Of a stretch of DNA of 64,000 nt, positions 1 through 9,171 are shown one piece after another. The stretch covers positions 1 through 64,000 of the forward strand of contig JAHHQX010000010.1 in the NCBI GenBank assembly GCA_020026155.1, in the 5' to 3' direction. The position numbers and the translations under genes were made by a program. The stretch is from Actinobacillus sp. Lineage in GTDB: Bacteria > Pseudomonadota > Gammaproteobacteria > Enterobacterales > Pasteurellaceae. The number at the start of each line of letters is the position of its first letter. Position 1 is the stretch's first letter. The notes beneath the pieces were generated by a model. The model ran no database searches and had not been told where the DNA came from. It saw only the letters and a program-made list of their open reading frames with translations.

Positions 1-29
1 TTTAAAAAGTTTATGGGAGTAAACATACT

Positions 30-1196
30 ATGAATAGATTCACCATTCCGCGTGATGTTTATTTTGGCGATAACGCTGTTGAGTATTTAGCGCAAGTTGA
101 TGCAAAACGTGCATTTATCGTTTATGACGGTACTCGCTTAGAAGAAGATGGCACTATTGCTCGTCTTCAAGATTATTTACGCCAAGCTGGCGTTGAAAGC
201 ACTACTTTCAACGAAGTTGACCATGACCCATCAGTAGAAATGGTTCGCAACGGCTTAGCGAAAATGAATGAATTTAAACCTGACTTAATCGTTGGGGTTG
301 GCGGTGGTTCGCCAATTGATGCAGCAAAAGCGATGTGGATTTTCTATGAACATCCAGAATTAAGCTTTGAAGAAGCTGCAAAACCATTTTCTCTACCAAA
401 ACTGCGTAATAAAGCGCACTTCATTGCAATTACAACGACGAGTGGTACTGCAACTGAAGTGACTTCATTCTCAGTAATTACGGATGAAAAAACTGGTATC
501 AAATACCCAATTGCTGACTTCAACATCACTCCGGATGTAGCAATTGTTGATACTACCTTGGTAGAAACATTACCGCGAGGTTTAGTTGCAAATACAGGGA
601 TGGATGCCCTCACTCATGCAATTGAAGCTTACACCTCTAACGTAGCGAGCCCATTTACCGATGCGTTAGCGATAAAAGCAATCGAAATGATTATGGAAAA
701 TCTGGTTGCGTCTTATCGTGGGGACATGGAAGCACGTAAAGCGATGCATATTGCACAAAACCTTGCAGGTATGGCATTTTCGAATGCGATTTTAGGCATT
801 GTTCACTCAATGGCACATAAATCTGGTAAAGTATTTGATATTCCGCACGGTATGATTAACTCAATCTGCCTGCCACATGCGACACGTTTTAATGCAAAAA
901 CGGCACCAGAAAAATATGTAGACATTGCGAAACGTTTACATTTAGAAGGCGAAACAGACCAAGCATTAATTGATGCTTTAGTTGCAGCGATTCGCAATCT
1001 TCAAGTAAACATGGACATGGCAGCGAGTTTCAAAGATTACGGACTTTCTGAAGAACTCTTCCTAAGCAAAGTAGACGAAATTGCTGCAGCGGCAGTACTT
1101 GACCCTTGTACAGGTACTAACCCGCGTGAAATCAACAACGCTGAGATGACCGCCCTTTTCAAAGCAGCGTACTACAACACTGAAGTTGATTTCTAA
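30..1196 (+). CDS. Iron-containing alcohol dehydrogenase (group III)
   Basis: A 388-residue cytoplasmic NAD(P)H-dependent alcohol dehydrogenase of the FucO/YiaY/butanol-dehydrogenase superfamily, interconverting a short aldehyde and alcohol. The dinucleotide-binding motif GGGSPID is at 91-97 and the helix TTTSGTATEVTSF near 135-147. The Fe(II) ligands expected from FucO are present as Asp192, His196, His259 and His273. The start follows a good ribosome site (GGGAG at 15-19). The gene stands alone and ends in a strong terminator. A paralogue with the same ligand pattern lies at 60162-61322. The family is certain. The substrate is not: lactaldehyde, butanal and ethanal are all possible, and the C-terminal CTGTNPR segment resembles AdhE/butanol dehydrogenases more than FucO. 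Confidence 0.93.
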   Translation: MNRFTIPRDVYFGDNAVEYLAQVDAKRAFIVYDGTRLEEDGTIARLQDYLRQAGVESTTFNEVDHDPSVEMVRNGLAKMNEFKPDLIVGVGGGSPIDAAKAMWIFYEHPELSFEEAAKPFSLPKLRNKAHFIAITTTSGTATEVTSFSVITDEKTGIKYPIADFNITPDVAIVDTTLVETLPRGLVANTGMDALTHAIEAYTSNVASPFTDALAIKAIEMIMENLVASYRGDMEARKAMHIAQNLAGMAFSNAILGIVHSMAHKSGKVFDIPHGMINSICLPHATRFNAKTAPEKYVDIAKRLHLEGETDQALIDALVAAIRNLQVNMDMAASFKDYGLSEELFLSKVDEIAAAAVLDPCTGTNPREINNAEMTALFKAAYYNTEVDF

Positions 1197-1239
1197 TAAA
1201 TCTTAAGCATATATAATCCTCATTTCTCTTAGTGCAACA

Positions 1240-1274
1240 AGCCACTTCCTTTTTTGGGAGTGGCTTTTTTTCTA
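1240..1274 (+). terminator. Rho-independent terminator after the alcohol dehydrogenase
   Basis: Ten-base-pair stem (1240-1249 with 1256-1265, one G-T pair) with a T-only loop, followed by a run of T residues. It separates the dehydrogenase from narQ. Confidence 0.85.
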
Positions 1275-1394
1275 TTTATTTTCCGATAAAGTTGATTGCT
1301 ATTTGATATTCTTTATAAAAAATTAATCAAATTTAGCTAACACTGCTGGGTTTTGTTATACAATAGAAACTTTCGTTATCAGGGGATAGATTTT

Positions 1395-3095
1395 ATGATT
1401 CGAAGAACATCTATTGCGGTAAAAATAGGTACTTATCTATTATTGATTTTATTGTTAGCTGGCATAATGACGAGTGTTGGTATGTTAATTATCGCGAGCC
1501 ATCGTTCGGATGCCGAATTGATTAATACAACAGGTTCATTACGTACGCAAGCCTATCAATTGTTATACGCGATGGAACATGAAAATAAGCAAGACGTTCA
1601 GCTTAAAATGTTGTTACACAGTTCTACATTATCAGCTACCATCTTAACGGATTTAGATCGTCAATATTTTGTTCCTCGTAAGATTAAGGTTGGGTATCAG
1701 GATATTATAAAAAGCTGGACTCAGATGAAACAATATGCGTACGAGTCGAATTATCGATTATATCGTGCGGATTTGAAAAGCTATGTTAACCAGATTGATA
1801 ATTTCGTGTTGCTCTTACAAAAATATATGGATAGACGTAATGAGATTATCGTGCATTTCCTTCTTGGGATGGTGGTGATCATTATCTTTATTGTTTCTTA
1901 TCTCATATTTTTCCTCTATCAAAGAGTGACTAAGCCATTGAAAATGCTAATGCTAGCAAGTTCTCAGATTCAGATTGGTCAGTTCGAGAATATTTTGGTG
2001 GAAACCAGTGAAGATAATGAAATTGGACATTTAGGGTGCGCCTTTACTCAGATGTCAAATACGTTAAAACAATTGTATATGAAGTTAGAAGGGCGAATGA
2101 ATGAAAAAATAGAGAAATTGGCTAAAGTAAATCGCCGATTGACTATGTTATACCAATGTTCTCAAATTCTAACGGCAAAAAAACTCACTTATCCATTATT
2201 ACAAGAAGTATTACATAAAGTTTTCGAGTGCGAAAATTTTATTTATTTGAAATTAGACGTACGTAGTCAACCAAACTGGAATACAGAATTAGGTGAGCAA
2301 AAGCAATTGTTAGCAATGCAACAAGAAGATTTGGTGATTGATGATTATTCTCTAGGTACTCTATATTGGCAATCACCTACCCGAACAGATGAACGTACGA
2401 TCAAAAATGCAACGCAAATGATCGCTCGTGCAATCTTCTATTACGAAGTACAAAAACAACAGGAATATCTGTTGATCCTTGAAGAACGTAGTATCATTGC
2501 GCGTGAGTTACACGATAGTTTGGCACAAGTGTTATCCTTCTTAAAAATTCAGCTTTCACTATTAAAACGCTCTTTAACGAAAGAAGAAAATATTAGCCCT
2601 GGAACCATGACGATTGTAAACGATTTTGAAGATGCATTAGTTTCTGCATATTCTCAATTACGTGAACTATTGGCTACATTCCGATTAACTATCCAAGAAG
2701 CGAATTTAAAAACAACATTAGTTGAGGTCGTCAATTCTCTTCAATCACAAACCAACATTGTAATGGATGTGGATTGTGATTTACCAACAGAGGTCTTTAG
2801 TGCACAAGATCTTATTCATATTTTACAAATTATTCGCGAGGCAATTTTAAATGCGATTAAGCATTCTAATGCAAAACATTTAGATGTTATTGCGCACATC
2901 AATGAAAATGGTGAGTATGAAATTCTTGTGAAAGATGATGGTGTGGGAATTAAGAGTTTAGATGAACCAGCAGGGCATTATGGTTTGAATATTATGACCG
3001 AGCGTGCAAATCGACTAGGTGCGCGGTTATCTATTTTAAACAACCATGGCACTGAGATAAGATTAATTTTTAAAGCAAATCGAAAGCACATTTAG
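1395..3095 (+). CDS. narQ: Nitrate/nitrite sensor histidine kinase NarQ
   Basis: Inner-membrane sensor kinase that detects periplasmic nitrate/nitrite and phosphorylates a NarP/NarL-type regulator. From the ATG at 1395 the product is 566 residues, the length of E. coli NarQ. In order: first membrane segment (about 9-35), periplasmic sensor with the P-box-like stretch NTTGSLRTQAYQ, second membrane segment (about 154-176), HAMP, a central helical/GAF-like region, the HisKA_3 H-box ARELHDSLAQVLS with phospho-acceptor His373, and the ATPase motifs NAIKHSNA and DDGVGI. An upstream in-frame ATG at 1353 has no ribosome site, whereas the chosen start follows AGGGG. No response regulator is adjacent, as in Haemophilus. 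murB follows 12 nt downstream, so the two are probably co-transcribed. Confidence 0.93.
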   Translation: MIRRTSIAVKIGTYLLLILLLAGIMTSVGMLIIASHRSDAELINTTGSLRTQAYQLLYAMEHENKQDVQLKMLLHSSTLSATILTDLDRQYFVPRKIKVGYQDIIKSWTQMKQYAYESNYRLYRADLKSYVNQIDNFVLLLQKYMDRRNEIIVHFLLGMVVIIIFIVSYLIFFLYQRVTKPLKMLMLASSQIQIGQFENILVETSEDNEIGHLGCAFTQMSNTLKQLYMKLEGRMNEKIEKLAKVNRRLTMLYQCSQILTAKKLTYPLLQEVLHKVFECENFIYLKLDVRSQPNWNTELGEQKQLLAMQQEDLVIDDYSLGTLYWQSPTRTDERTIKNATQMIARAIFYYEVQKQQEYLLILEERSIIARELHDSLAQVLSFLKIQLSLLKRSLTKEENISPGTMTIVNDFEDALVSAYSQLRELLATFRLTIQEANLKTTLVEVVNSLQSQTNIVMDVDCDLPTEVFSAQDLIHILQIIREAILNAIKHSNAKHLDVIAHINENGEYEILVKDDGVGIKSLDEPAGHYGLNIMTERANRLGARLSILNNHGTEIRLIFKANRKHI

Positions 3096-3107
3096 GTAAA
3101 AATATTT

Positions 3108-4133
3108 ATGCATAATTTAAAGGGGTTTCATACCTTTTCTATTCCGGTTAATGCATTTGCGGTAGAAGAAATTACCACGATTCCGCAATTAATCGCATGC
3201 TATGAGAAAACGAAAGCACTTGAAAAACCATTTCTATTTATTGGAGAAGGAAGTGATATTCTTTTTACGGATAATTTTTTAGGTACTGTTGCGGTAAATA
3301 AAATACTTGGGAAAGAATATCATGAAGACGCAAATTATCATTACTTAACCGTTGCTGGTGGAGAAAATTGGCATCAGTTAGTGGAGTGGTGTGTGGATAA
3401 AGGGATTGGGGGATTAGAGAATTTAGCATTAATCCCTGGGTGCGTTGGATCGGCACCTATTCAAAATATTGGCGCTTACGGTGTAGAAGTAAAAGACTTT
3501 TTAGATCAAGTAAAAGTACTTGATTTGGAAACACAGCAACTTACCACCTTAACTAATCAAGAATGTCAATTTGGTTACCGTGAAAGTATTTTTAAACATG
3601 ATTTAAAACACCATTATATTATTGTTGAGGTAACGTTTAAATTACCAAAGGTTTGGGTGCCACAAGTCGCCTATGGTGAATTAGCAGCATTACCGCCAGA
3701 ATTAAAAACTCCAAAAGGGATATTTGATAAAGTTTGTGAAATTCGTTCAAATAAATTGCCTAATCCCAAAGTTGAGGGGAATGCGGGGAGCTTTTTTAAA
3801 AATCCTATCGTGAGTAAAAGTGTTTTTTCAGTATTACAAGATCGTTATCCACAAATACCTCATTATCCACAACCTGATGGGACAGTAAAATTAGCTGCTG
3901 GATGGTTAATTGATCAGTGTCAGTTAAAAGGCTATCAAATTGGAGGCGCCAAAGTTCATCCTAATCAGGCGCTCGTTTTAGTTAATATTGGGAATGCGAC
4001 GGCGGGAGAGGTGGTTGCGTTAGCTCGCTATGTCCGAGAGAAAGTTTTGATAAAATTTGGCGTAGCTTTAGAACCAGAAGTTCGATTTATCGGAAATAAC
4101 GGTGAGGTTGATGCATCTGCTTTAATTAGCTGA
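3108..4133 (+). CDS. murB: UDP-N-acetylenolpyruvoylglucosamine reductase
   Basis: FAD-dependent cytoplasmic enzyme that reduces enolpyruvyl-UDP-GlcNAc to UDP-N-acetylmuramate, the second committed step of peptidoglycan precursor synthesis. It has 341 residues (E. coli 342). The FAD-binding stretch GEGSDILF and the block PGCVGSAPIQNIGAYG mark the type I enzyme. The proton-donating serine is Ser228 in GNAGSFFKNP, and the C-terminal catalytic glutamate lies in EPEVRFIG. It directly follows narQ, a pairing conserved in Haemophilus. No separate promoter or terminator is obvious between them. Confidence 0.96.
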   Translation: MHNLKGFHTFSIPVNAFAVEEITTIPQLIACYEKTKALEKPFLFIGEGSDILFTDNFLGTVAVNKILGKEYHEDANYHYLTVAGGENWHQLVEWCVDKGIGGLENLALIPGCVGSAPIQNIGAYGVEVKDFLDQVKVLDLETQQLTTLTNQECQFGYRESIFKHDLKHHYIIVEVTFKLPKVWVPQVAYGELAALPPELKTPKGIFDKVCEIRSNKLPNPKVEGNAGSFFKNPIVSKSVFSVLQDRYPQIPHYPQPDGTVKLAAGWLIDQCQLKGYQIGGAKVHPNQALVLVNIGNATAGEVVALARYVREKVLIKFGVALEPEVRFIGNNGEVDASALIS

Positions 4134-4158
4134 TGGACGCTGGCAGATATTGCTTATC

Positions 4159-4188
4159 TCGACAATAAAGTTAAAATTAAGTTATAAT
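4159..4188 (+). promoter_or_regulatory. Sigma-70 promoter for ppa
   Basis: A -35 box TCGACA (4159-4164) and a consensus -10 box TATAAT (4183-4188), 18 bp apart, upstream of ppa. This is a sequence-only prediction. Confidence 0.65.
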
Positions 4189-4224
4189 TAAAAAGTATTT
4201 ATAATAAACCGAGAGGAAATAGAA

Positions 4225-4755
4225 ATGAGTTTATTAAACGTTCCTGCAGGTAAAGAATTACCTGATGATATTTATGCAGTAATCGAAATTCCTGCGAATG
4301 CAGATCCAATTAAATATGAAGTTGATAAAGAAAGCGGTGCTTTATTTGTTGACCGTTTCATGGCAACTGCGATGTTCTACCCAGCAAACTACGGTTATGT
4401 AAACCACACTCTTTCTGAAGATGGTGATCCAGTTGACGTATTAGTACCAACTCCATACCCACTTCTACCAGGTTCTGTAATTCGTTGCCGTCCAGTTGGC
4501 GTATTACTTATGACTGATGAAAATGGTCCAGATGCGAAAATCATTGCTGTACCACACGAAAAATTATCTAAAGAATACAGCCACATCCAAAATATTGATG
4601 ACGTTCCAGCTTTATTAAAAGCTCAAATCCAACACTTCTTCGAAAGCTACAAAGCATTAGAAAAAGGTAAATGGGTAAAAGTTGAAGGTTGGGGTGATGT
4701 TGAAGCAGCTCGTAAAGAAATCTTGGATTCTTACGCTCGTGCAAACAACAAATAA
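4225..4755 (+). CDS. ppa: Inorganic pyrophosphatase (family I)
   Basis: Mg-dependent soluble pyrophosphatase that hydrolyses PPi to phosphate, pulling biosynthetic reactions such as nucleic acid synthesis and aminoacylation forward. It has 176 residues, the same order of length as the hexameric E. coli enzyme. The family signature DGDPVDVLV, with its metal-binding aspartates, is near residues 66-74, and the active-site region FYPANYGYV precedes it. A clear ribosome site (GAGAGGAAAT) is upstream. It is monocistronic, between its own promoter and a strong terminator. Confidence 0.97.
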   Translation: MSLLNVPAGKELPDDIYAVIEIPANADPIKYEVDKESGALFVDRFMATAMFYPANYGYVNHTLSEDGDPVDVLVPTPYPLLPGSVIRCRPVGVLLMTDENGPDAKIIAVPHEKLSKEYSHIQNIDDVPALLKAQIQHFFESYKALEKGKWVKVEGWGDVEAARKEILDSYARANNK

Positions 4756-4775
4756 TCACTGATTAGTCCTATTTT

Positions 4776-4808
4776 ATGCCCTCACTGAACAATGAGGGCA
4801 TTTTTTTA
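4776..4808 (+). terminator. ppa terminator
   Basis: Nine-base-pair perfect stem (4776-4784 with 4793-4801) followed by a T run on the plus strand. Confidence 0.85.
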
Positions 4809-4838
4809 TAAAAAAATCCTCGTTTTAATAACGAGGAT
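4809..4838 (-). terminator. pfkA terminator
   Basis: Eight-base-pair stem (4816-4823 with 4831-4838) followed on the minus strand by a T run (the A run at 4811-4816). With the ppa hairpin it insulates the convergent genes. Confidence 0.8.
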
Positions 4839-4864
4839 TTTTAGTATAAATTGCAGTAAGATAA

Positions 4865-5827
4865 TTACTCGAGGCGTTCTGCTAAGTCTAATAAACCTTT
4901 TTTAAACTCACGTTGCATATTATTGATAGCATCAATAATATCATGGTGAACAAGATGTTCATTTTGAATACCAACACAGTAACCACCTTTACCCGCAAGC
5001 AATAAATCTACCGCATAAGCCCCCATACGAGAGCCAAGGATACGATCGAATGCACAAGGTGAGCCACCACGTTGAACATGACCTAAAACGGTCGCACGGG
5101 TTTCTTTATGCACACGTGATTCAATTTCACGAGCAAGTTGGTTTACATCACAGATCATCTCAGTAATACAAATAATCGCATGACGTTTACCTTTTGCAAT
5201 ACAACGTTCAATTTTACGAATTAATTCTTCACGATTAAATTCCATTTCAGATGGAACGATATATTCCGCACCACCCGCAATACCTGCTGCGATAGTTAAG
5301 TCACTGCAGTGACGACCCATAATTTCTAGAATTGAGATACGTTGGTGGGAACTTGAAGTATCACGTAAACGATCTACAGCTTCAACGGCTGTTTCTAACG
5401 CGGTTTGATAACCGATAGTATAGTCCGTTCCTGCTACATCATTATCAATCGTACCCGGAATACCAATACATTGGATACCGTGTTCTTCAGTTAAAAGTTT
5501 AGCCCCCATGTAAGAACCATCACCGCCAATAACGACAAGGGCATCAATATTATGCGAGCGTAAAATATCAGCACATTTTGCGCGAATTTCAGGATTTTTA
5601 AATTCTGGGAAACGTGCAGAGCCAAGAATTGTACCACCTCGGTTGATGATATCTGAGACAGAGTAACGATCTAATGGTTTAATCTTATCGTGATATAGAC
5701 CATAGTAGCCCTCATAAATCCCAAAAACCTCAAGTCCTGATTTTAATGCAGAACGTACAACTCCACGAATAGCGGCATTCATCCCTGGTGCATCACCACC
5801 ACTTGTTAATACTGCAATTTTTTTCAT
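4865..5827 (-). CDS. pfkA: ATP-dependent 6-phosphofructokinase
   Basis: Glycolytic kinase that phosphorylates fructose 6-phosphate to the 1,6-bisphosphate in the cytoplasm. It has 320 residues, identical in length to E. coli PfkA. The ATP-binding TSGGDAPGMN is at the N-terminus, GGDGSYMGA near residue 100, and the catalytic TIDNDVAGTD near 125-134 with the Asp base. MGRHCSDL and the substrate-binding VLGHVQRGGSPCAFDR follow. The glycine at the ATP site (GGDGS) indicates the ATP-dependent rather than the pyrophosphate-dependent type. It is monocistronic, with its own terminator. Confidence 0.97.
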   Translation of the reverse strand: MKKIAVLTSGGDAPGMNAAIRGVVRSALKSGLEVFGIYEGYYGLYHDKIKPLDRYSVSDIINRGGTILGSARFPEFKNPEIRAKCADILRSHNIDALVVIGGDGSYMGAKLLTEEHGIQCIGIPGTIDNDVAGTDYTIGYQTALETAVEAVDRLRDTSSSHQRISILEIMGRHCSDLTIAAGIAGGAEYIVPSEMEFNREELIRKIERCIAKGKRHAIICITEMICDVNQLAREIESRVHKETRATVLGHVQRGGSPCAFDRILGSRMGAYAVDLLLAGKGGYCVGIQNEHLVHHDIIDAINNMQREFKKGLLDLAERLE

Positions 5828-5923
5828 AGTTTTACCTTATTGTAATTTAAATAATTTTTAGAAAAGATTTATACAAGGCAAAAGAATACTTCCATCTTCT
5901 CTTAGCCAGTATTCATTATTCTA

Positions 5924-5966
5924 AGGGGCGAAAACTATACGCCCCTATTTTCCGAAAAATTTTTAA
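5924..5966. repeat. Dispersed GGGGCGT-motif, copy 1
   Basis: One motif arm (about 5939-5966, core on the minus strand) ending at the rnb stop codon. Its core also pairs with AGGGGCG at 5924-5930 to form a 7-bp hairpin. It lies between rnb and pfkA. Confidence 0.75.
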
Positions 5967-7943
5967 TTATTCGGAAATCAATACCCCAATTAAGCTTCTT
6001 GTTTCTTCTTTTACTTCACTTAGCTGGATATTTACGATATCTCCAATCTTGTAGCGACGTTCACCTTTAATATAGAGTGCCAGTTCGTCACTATTAAACT
6101 GGTAATCATCTTTATTTTCAGTGATTGTTGATGCGGGTACGAAAATACTTGCACCATTTTCAGTTAATTGTACACGCATTCCACCTCGGCTGACATCTTG
6201 AATTTTAGCATCAAATTGTGGTTTCGCTTCAACTTTATCTGCGAGATAACGACAATACAGCCAATCTGCGATATCACGTTCAACCAAACGATTTTGACGA
6301 CGCGCTTCTTGTAAGCGTTGAAGTACACTTTCGGAAGGTTCCGTAAAATCTGTTTTACCCTGAATGAATGATTTAATTAAACGATGGTTTACCATATCGC
6401 TATATTTACGAATTGGTGAGGTCCAAGTTGCATAACCAGTAAGCCCCAAGCCAAAATGTGGCGCGAGTTGAGGTTTAAATTCGGCAAAAGTAAGATATCG
6501 ACGTAAGCGTAATTCTAAATAGTCACTGTCTGCATCATCAATATCTTGACGCATTTGACGATAGCCATCTAACGTCGACAACGTTTCTTCCGTATAGCGT
6601 ACGGCTTTATCCTCTAGGGTAACTTGATTGAGTAGAAAGTCCTTAGCTGCTGTAAGATTTTTGCTGTCAAATCCCATGTGAGTATTAAAGATACCACAAC
6701 CAATATTTTCATTTAGATATTCAGCAGCACACATATTAGCAAGAATCATCGCTTCTTCTACGATTTGATTCGCAATACGGCGATAACTTGCGTGAATAGC
6801 CAATACTTTACCATTTTCTGCAAGCTCAAAAGAGTAGTCAGGATTTTCTTTAAATAATAAAGAATTCTGCTTACGCCATTCAATTCTGGTTTTCGTGAAT
6901 TGGAATAAATAATTAATTTGCGCTAGCGTTTTTTCATCTTCTGGTTGCCATGGATTAGGTACTTTTTCAAGATAATCAGAAACTTTATCGTAGGCTAATT
7001 TTGCTTTTGATTGTACGTAAGCGGATACGAAAATAGGTTTTTCAATTACATTACCTTCCATATCGGTTTGGATAGTACAAACAAGAGCAGCCTTCGTATC
7101 GTTCGGCGTTAGAGAACAAAGATCATCAGCCAATTCACGAGGTAACATTGGGATATTGAATCCCGGTAAATAGTTTGTGAAACAACGTTGTTTCGCCGCT
7201 AATTCAATTTCGCTGTCTTCCGCAATGTATGCAGTAGGATCTGCAATCGCAACGACCATTTTCCAACCGATTTGTTGATTATTTTCGTTAAGGGTTGGTT
7301 CAATATAAAGTGCGTCGTCCATGTCTTGCGTACTTTCGCTATCAATAGTTACGAAATGTAAATGAGTAAGATCAACGCGCGCTTGGGTATCGAGCATACA
7401 ATATTCTGCTTGCCCTTCAACAGGATAGCGAGATTGTTCATGCTTTGCGAGGGTTACCCACCATGGAGCGAGCTCATCATCCTCATGGCAAATAAATTGA
7501 GTAATCTCTGCAAAAAGAAAGCGATCATCACGTAATGGATGGGTTTTTAATTCAGCCACTACCCAATCACCAGCCTGTAACGATTCAGTTAATGATTTTG
7601 CTTGTTTGGCACCGATAGGTTGGTTAATTTGTGGATGATCAACAATGACTTGTAATTTATTATCTTTATTAAAACGCACTTTCGCAATAAAGCGCGTAAG
7701 CATTGGTTCTATTAATTCTAATGGTTCCGCTTGCTCTTTATCTCCAATAGTTTCGATTGCAGCGCGGATTTTATCGCCATGGACTAGTTTTTTCATAGCC
7801 GGAGGAGGCAGAAAATAACTATTCTTATCGCATTCTAAAAAGCCATAAGATTTATCGGTTGCACGGACGATACCTTCCACTTTGGGTTTTGCATCATGGA
7901 TTTTTTGTTTTAATTGAGCAAGTAAAGGATTATCTTGAAACAT
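5967..7943 (-). CDS. rnb: Exoribonuclease II
   Basis: Processive 3'-5' hydrolytic exoribonuclease of the RNB family (658 residues; E. coli RNase II 644), acting on single-stranded RNA in mRNA decay. Two N-terminal cold-shock/OB domains (about 1-180) precede the RNB catalytic domain, whose metal-binding aspartates are in TIDSESTQDMDDALYIE (around residue 205). A C-terminal S1 domain ends with the DIVNIQLSEV region. The start at 7943 is preferred because it opens with MFQDNPLLAQLK, like the E. coli protein. A longer in-frame reading to 7991 would run through the fabI terminator. It is downstream of fabI but separated from it by that terminator. Confidence 0.94.
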   Translation of the reverse strand: MFQDNPLLAQLKQKIHDAKPKVEGIVRATDKSYGFLECDKNSYFLPPPAMKKLVHGDKIRAAIETIGDKEQAEPLELIEPMLTRFIAKVRFNKDNKLQVIVDHPQINQPIGAKQAKSLTESLQAGDWVVAELKTHPLRDDRFLFAEITQFICHEDDELAPWWVTLAKHEQSRYPVEGQAEYCMLDTQARVDLTHLHFVTIDSESTQDMDDALYIEPTLNENNQQIGWKMVVAIADPTAYIAEDSEIELAAKQRCFTNYLPGFNIPMLPRELADDLCSLTPNDTKAALVCTIQTDMEGNVIEKPIFVSAYVQSKAKLAYDKVSDYLEKVPNPWQPEDEKTLAQINYLFQFTKTRIEWRKQNSLLFKENPDYSFELAENGKVLAIHASYRRIANQIVEEAMILANMCAAEYLNENIGCGIFNTHMGFDSKNLTAAKDFLLNQVTLEDKAVRYTEETLSTLDGYRQMRQDIDDADSDYLELRLRRYLTFAEFKPQLAPHFGLGLTGYATWTSPIRKYSDMVNHRLIKSFIQGKTDFTEPSESVLQRLQEARRQNRLVERDIADWLYCRYLADKVEAKPQFDAKIQDVSRGGMRVQLTENGASIFVPASTITENKDDYQFNSDELALYIKGERRYKIGDIVNIQLSEVKEETRSLIGVLISE

Positions 7944-7960
7944 AATAATTAAATCTAAAA

Positions 7961-7988
7961 AAGAAAAAACCGCACTCAGAGAGTGCGG
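7961..7988 (-). terminator. fabI terminator
   Basis: Perfect 8-bp stem (7970-7977 with 7981-7988, 3-nt loop) followed on the minus strand by a T-rich run. The arms include GAGTGCGGT, one mismatch from the Haemophilus uptake core. Confidence 0.8.
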
Positions 7989-7997
7989 CAAAGAAGT

Positions 7998-8789
7998 TTA
8001 TTCTTCGTCTGCTAATTCGCTCATAGCAACGATACTAAAACCGCCGTCAACATGGATGACTTCACCTGAAATACCACTTGCAAGTGGAGAACATAAGAAG
8101 GAAGCTGTGTTACCTACATCTTCGATTGTAACAGTGCGACGGATTGGGGTTGTTTTTTCGCAAGCAGCCAGCATTTTTTTGAAGTTTTTAATGCCTGACG
8201 CAGCGAGAGTACGGATTGGACCTGCTGAAATTGCATTAACGCGAACACCATCTTTACCCATAGCTTGTGCCATGAAACGAGTGTTTGCTTCAAGAGATGC
8301 TTTGGCAAGTCCCATAGTATTGTAGTTAGGGATTGCACGTTCTGCACCAAGATAAGTGAGAGTGACTAACCCTGCACCTTCGTTTAGCATAGGGCGAGCT
8401 GCTTTTGCCATTGCTACAAAGCTATAAGAACTAATGTCATGAGCGATACGGAAACCTTCACGATTTACAGCATCAACGTAATCTCCATCTAATTGATCTG
8501 CTGGCGCATAAGCAATAGAGTGGACGAAACCGTCAAATTTTTCCCATTTTTTACCAAGTTCGTTGAAACATTCAGTAATGCTAGCATCATCTGCAACATC
8601 ACATGGAATAACGATATCAGAGCCGAATTCAGCTGCTAATTTTTCAACACGAGGTTTTAATTTTTCGTTTTGGTAAGTGAATGCAAGTTCTGCACCTTCG
8701 CGATGCATTGCTTGGGCAATACCGTAAGCGATAGAACGATTACTTGCGACACCAGCGATTAAGATACGTTTGTTTACTAAAAATCCCAT
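7998..8789 (-). CDS. fabI: Enoyl-[acyl-carrier-protein] reductase (NADH)
   Basis: Short-chain dehydrogenase that reduces trans-2-enoyl-ACP in the last step of each fatty-acid elongation cycle; target of triclosan-type inhibitors. It has 263 residues (E. coli 262). The nucleotide-binding motif GVASNRSIAYG is at the N-terminus, and the catalytic Tyr-x6-Lys pair lies in PNYNTMGLAKAS. The C-terminus VDGGFSIVAM is typical. The start at 8789 follows an AGGATTC-like ribosome site. It is transcribed divergently from aroK across a 382-bp gap. Confidence 0.96.
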   Translation of the reverse strand: MGFLVNKRILIAGVASNRSIAYGIAQAMHREGAELAFTYQNEKLKPRVEKLAAEFGSDIVIPCDVADDASITECFNELGKKWEKFDGFVHSIAYAPADQLDGDYVDAVNREGFRIAHDISSYSFVAMAKAARPMLNEGAGLVTLTYLGAERAIPNYNTMGLAKASLEANTRFMAQAMGKDGVRVNAISAGPIRTLAASGIKNFKKMLAACEKTTPIRRTVTIEDVGNTASFLCSPLASGISGEVIHVDGGFSIVAMSELADEE

Positions 8790-9171
8790 AAAGAATCCTG
8801 TTAGTCATTAAAAAATGGTCAATAGTATAAGGCAATTTTTGTAGAAAACCAATTCACAAGGTGAGATGAGATGGATTTTTTATTGAAAAATATTTAGCCA
8901 CTACCAACAAAAATATTATTTTTATTTATGTATTTAAAGAAAACTCTTTAATTAAAACACTTGTCTAATTAAGAAAAAATGAGGAGATTAAAATTGTTGA
9001 GAATATTATCAAATCGCCAAAAATCGTGATGTTTTTGGTTGAAAAAAAGGGGAATAATTGAGAAAATCTAACTCATTTTTTTAAGCGATCTTTTACAGCC
9101 GTTTTTGACGGTTGTTTGTGTTTTTATAAGATCATTCTTTTCAAATTTTATGACATTTTAAGATAAGAGTT
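8790..9171. other. 382-bp divergent intergenic region fabI/aroK
   Basis: Very AT-rich, with no supported gene. It must hold the divergent fabI and aroK promoters. TATACT on the minus strand (8824-8829) is a possible fabI -10 box. A small dyad (AGCCGTTTTTGACGGTT, about 9097-9113) is visible. I see no repeat, RNA gene or convincing operator. Confidence 0.5.

Noticed and set aside
7970..7988. Possible Haemophilus uptake signal pair (GAGTGCGGT in both arms)
   Set aside because: One base off the AAGTGCGGT core in both arms, isolated in the window, and fully explained as the stem of the fabI terminator.
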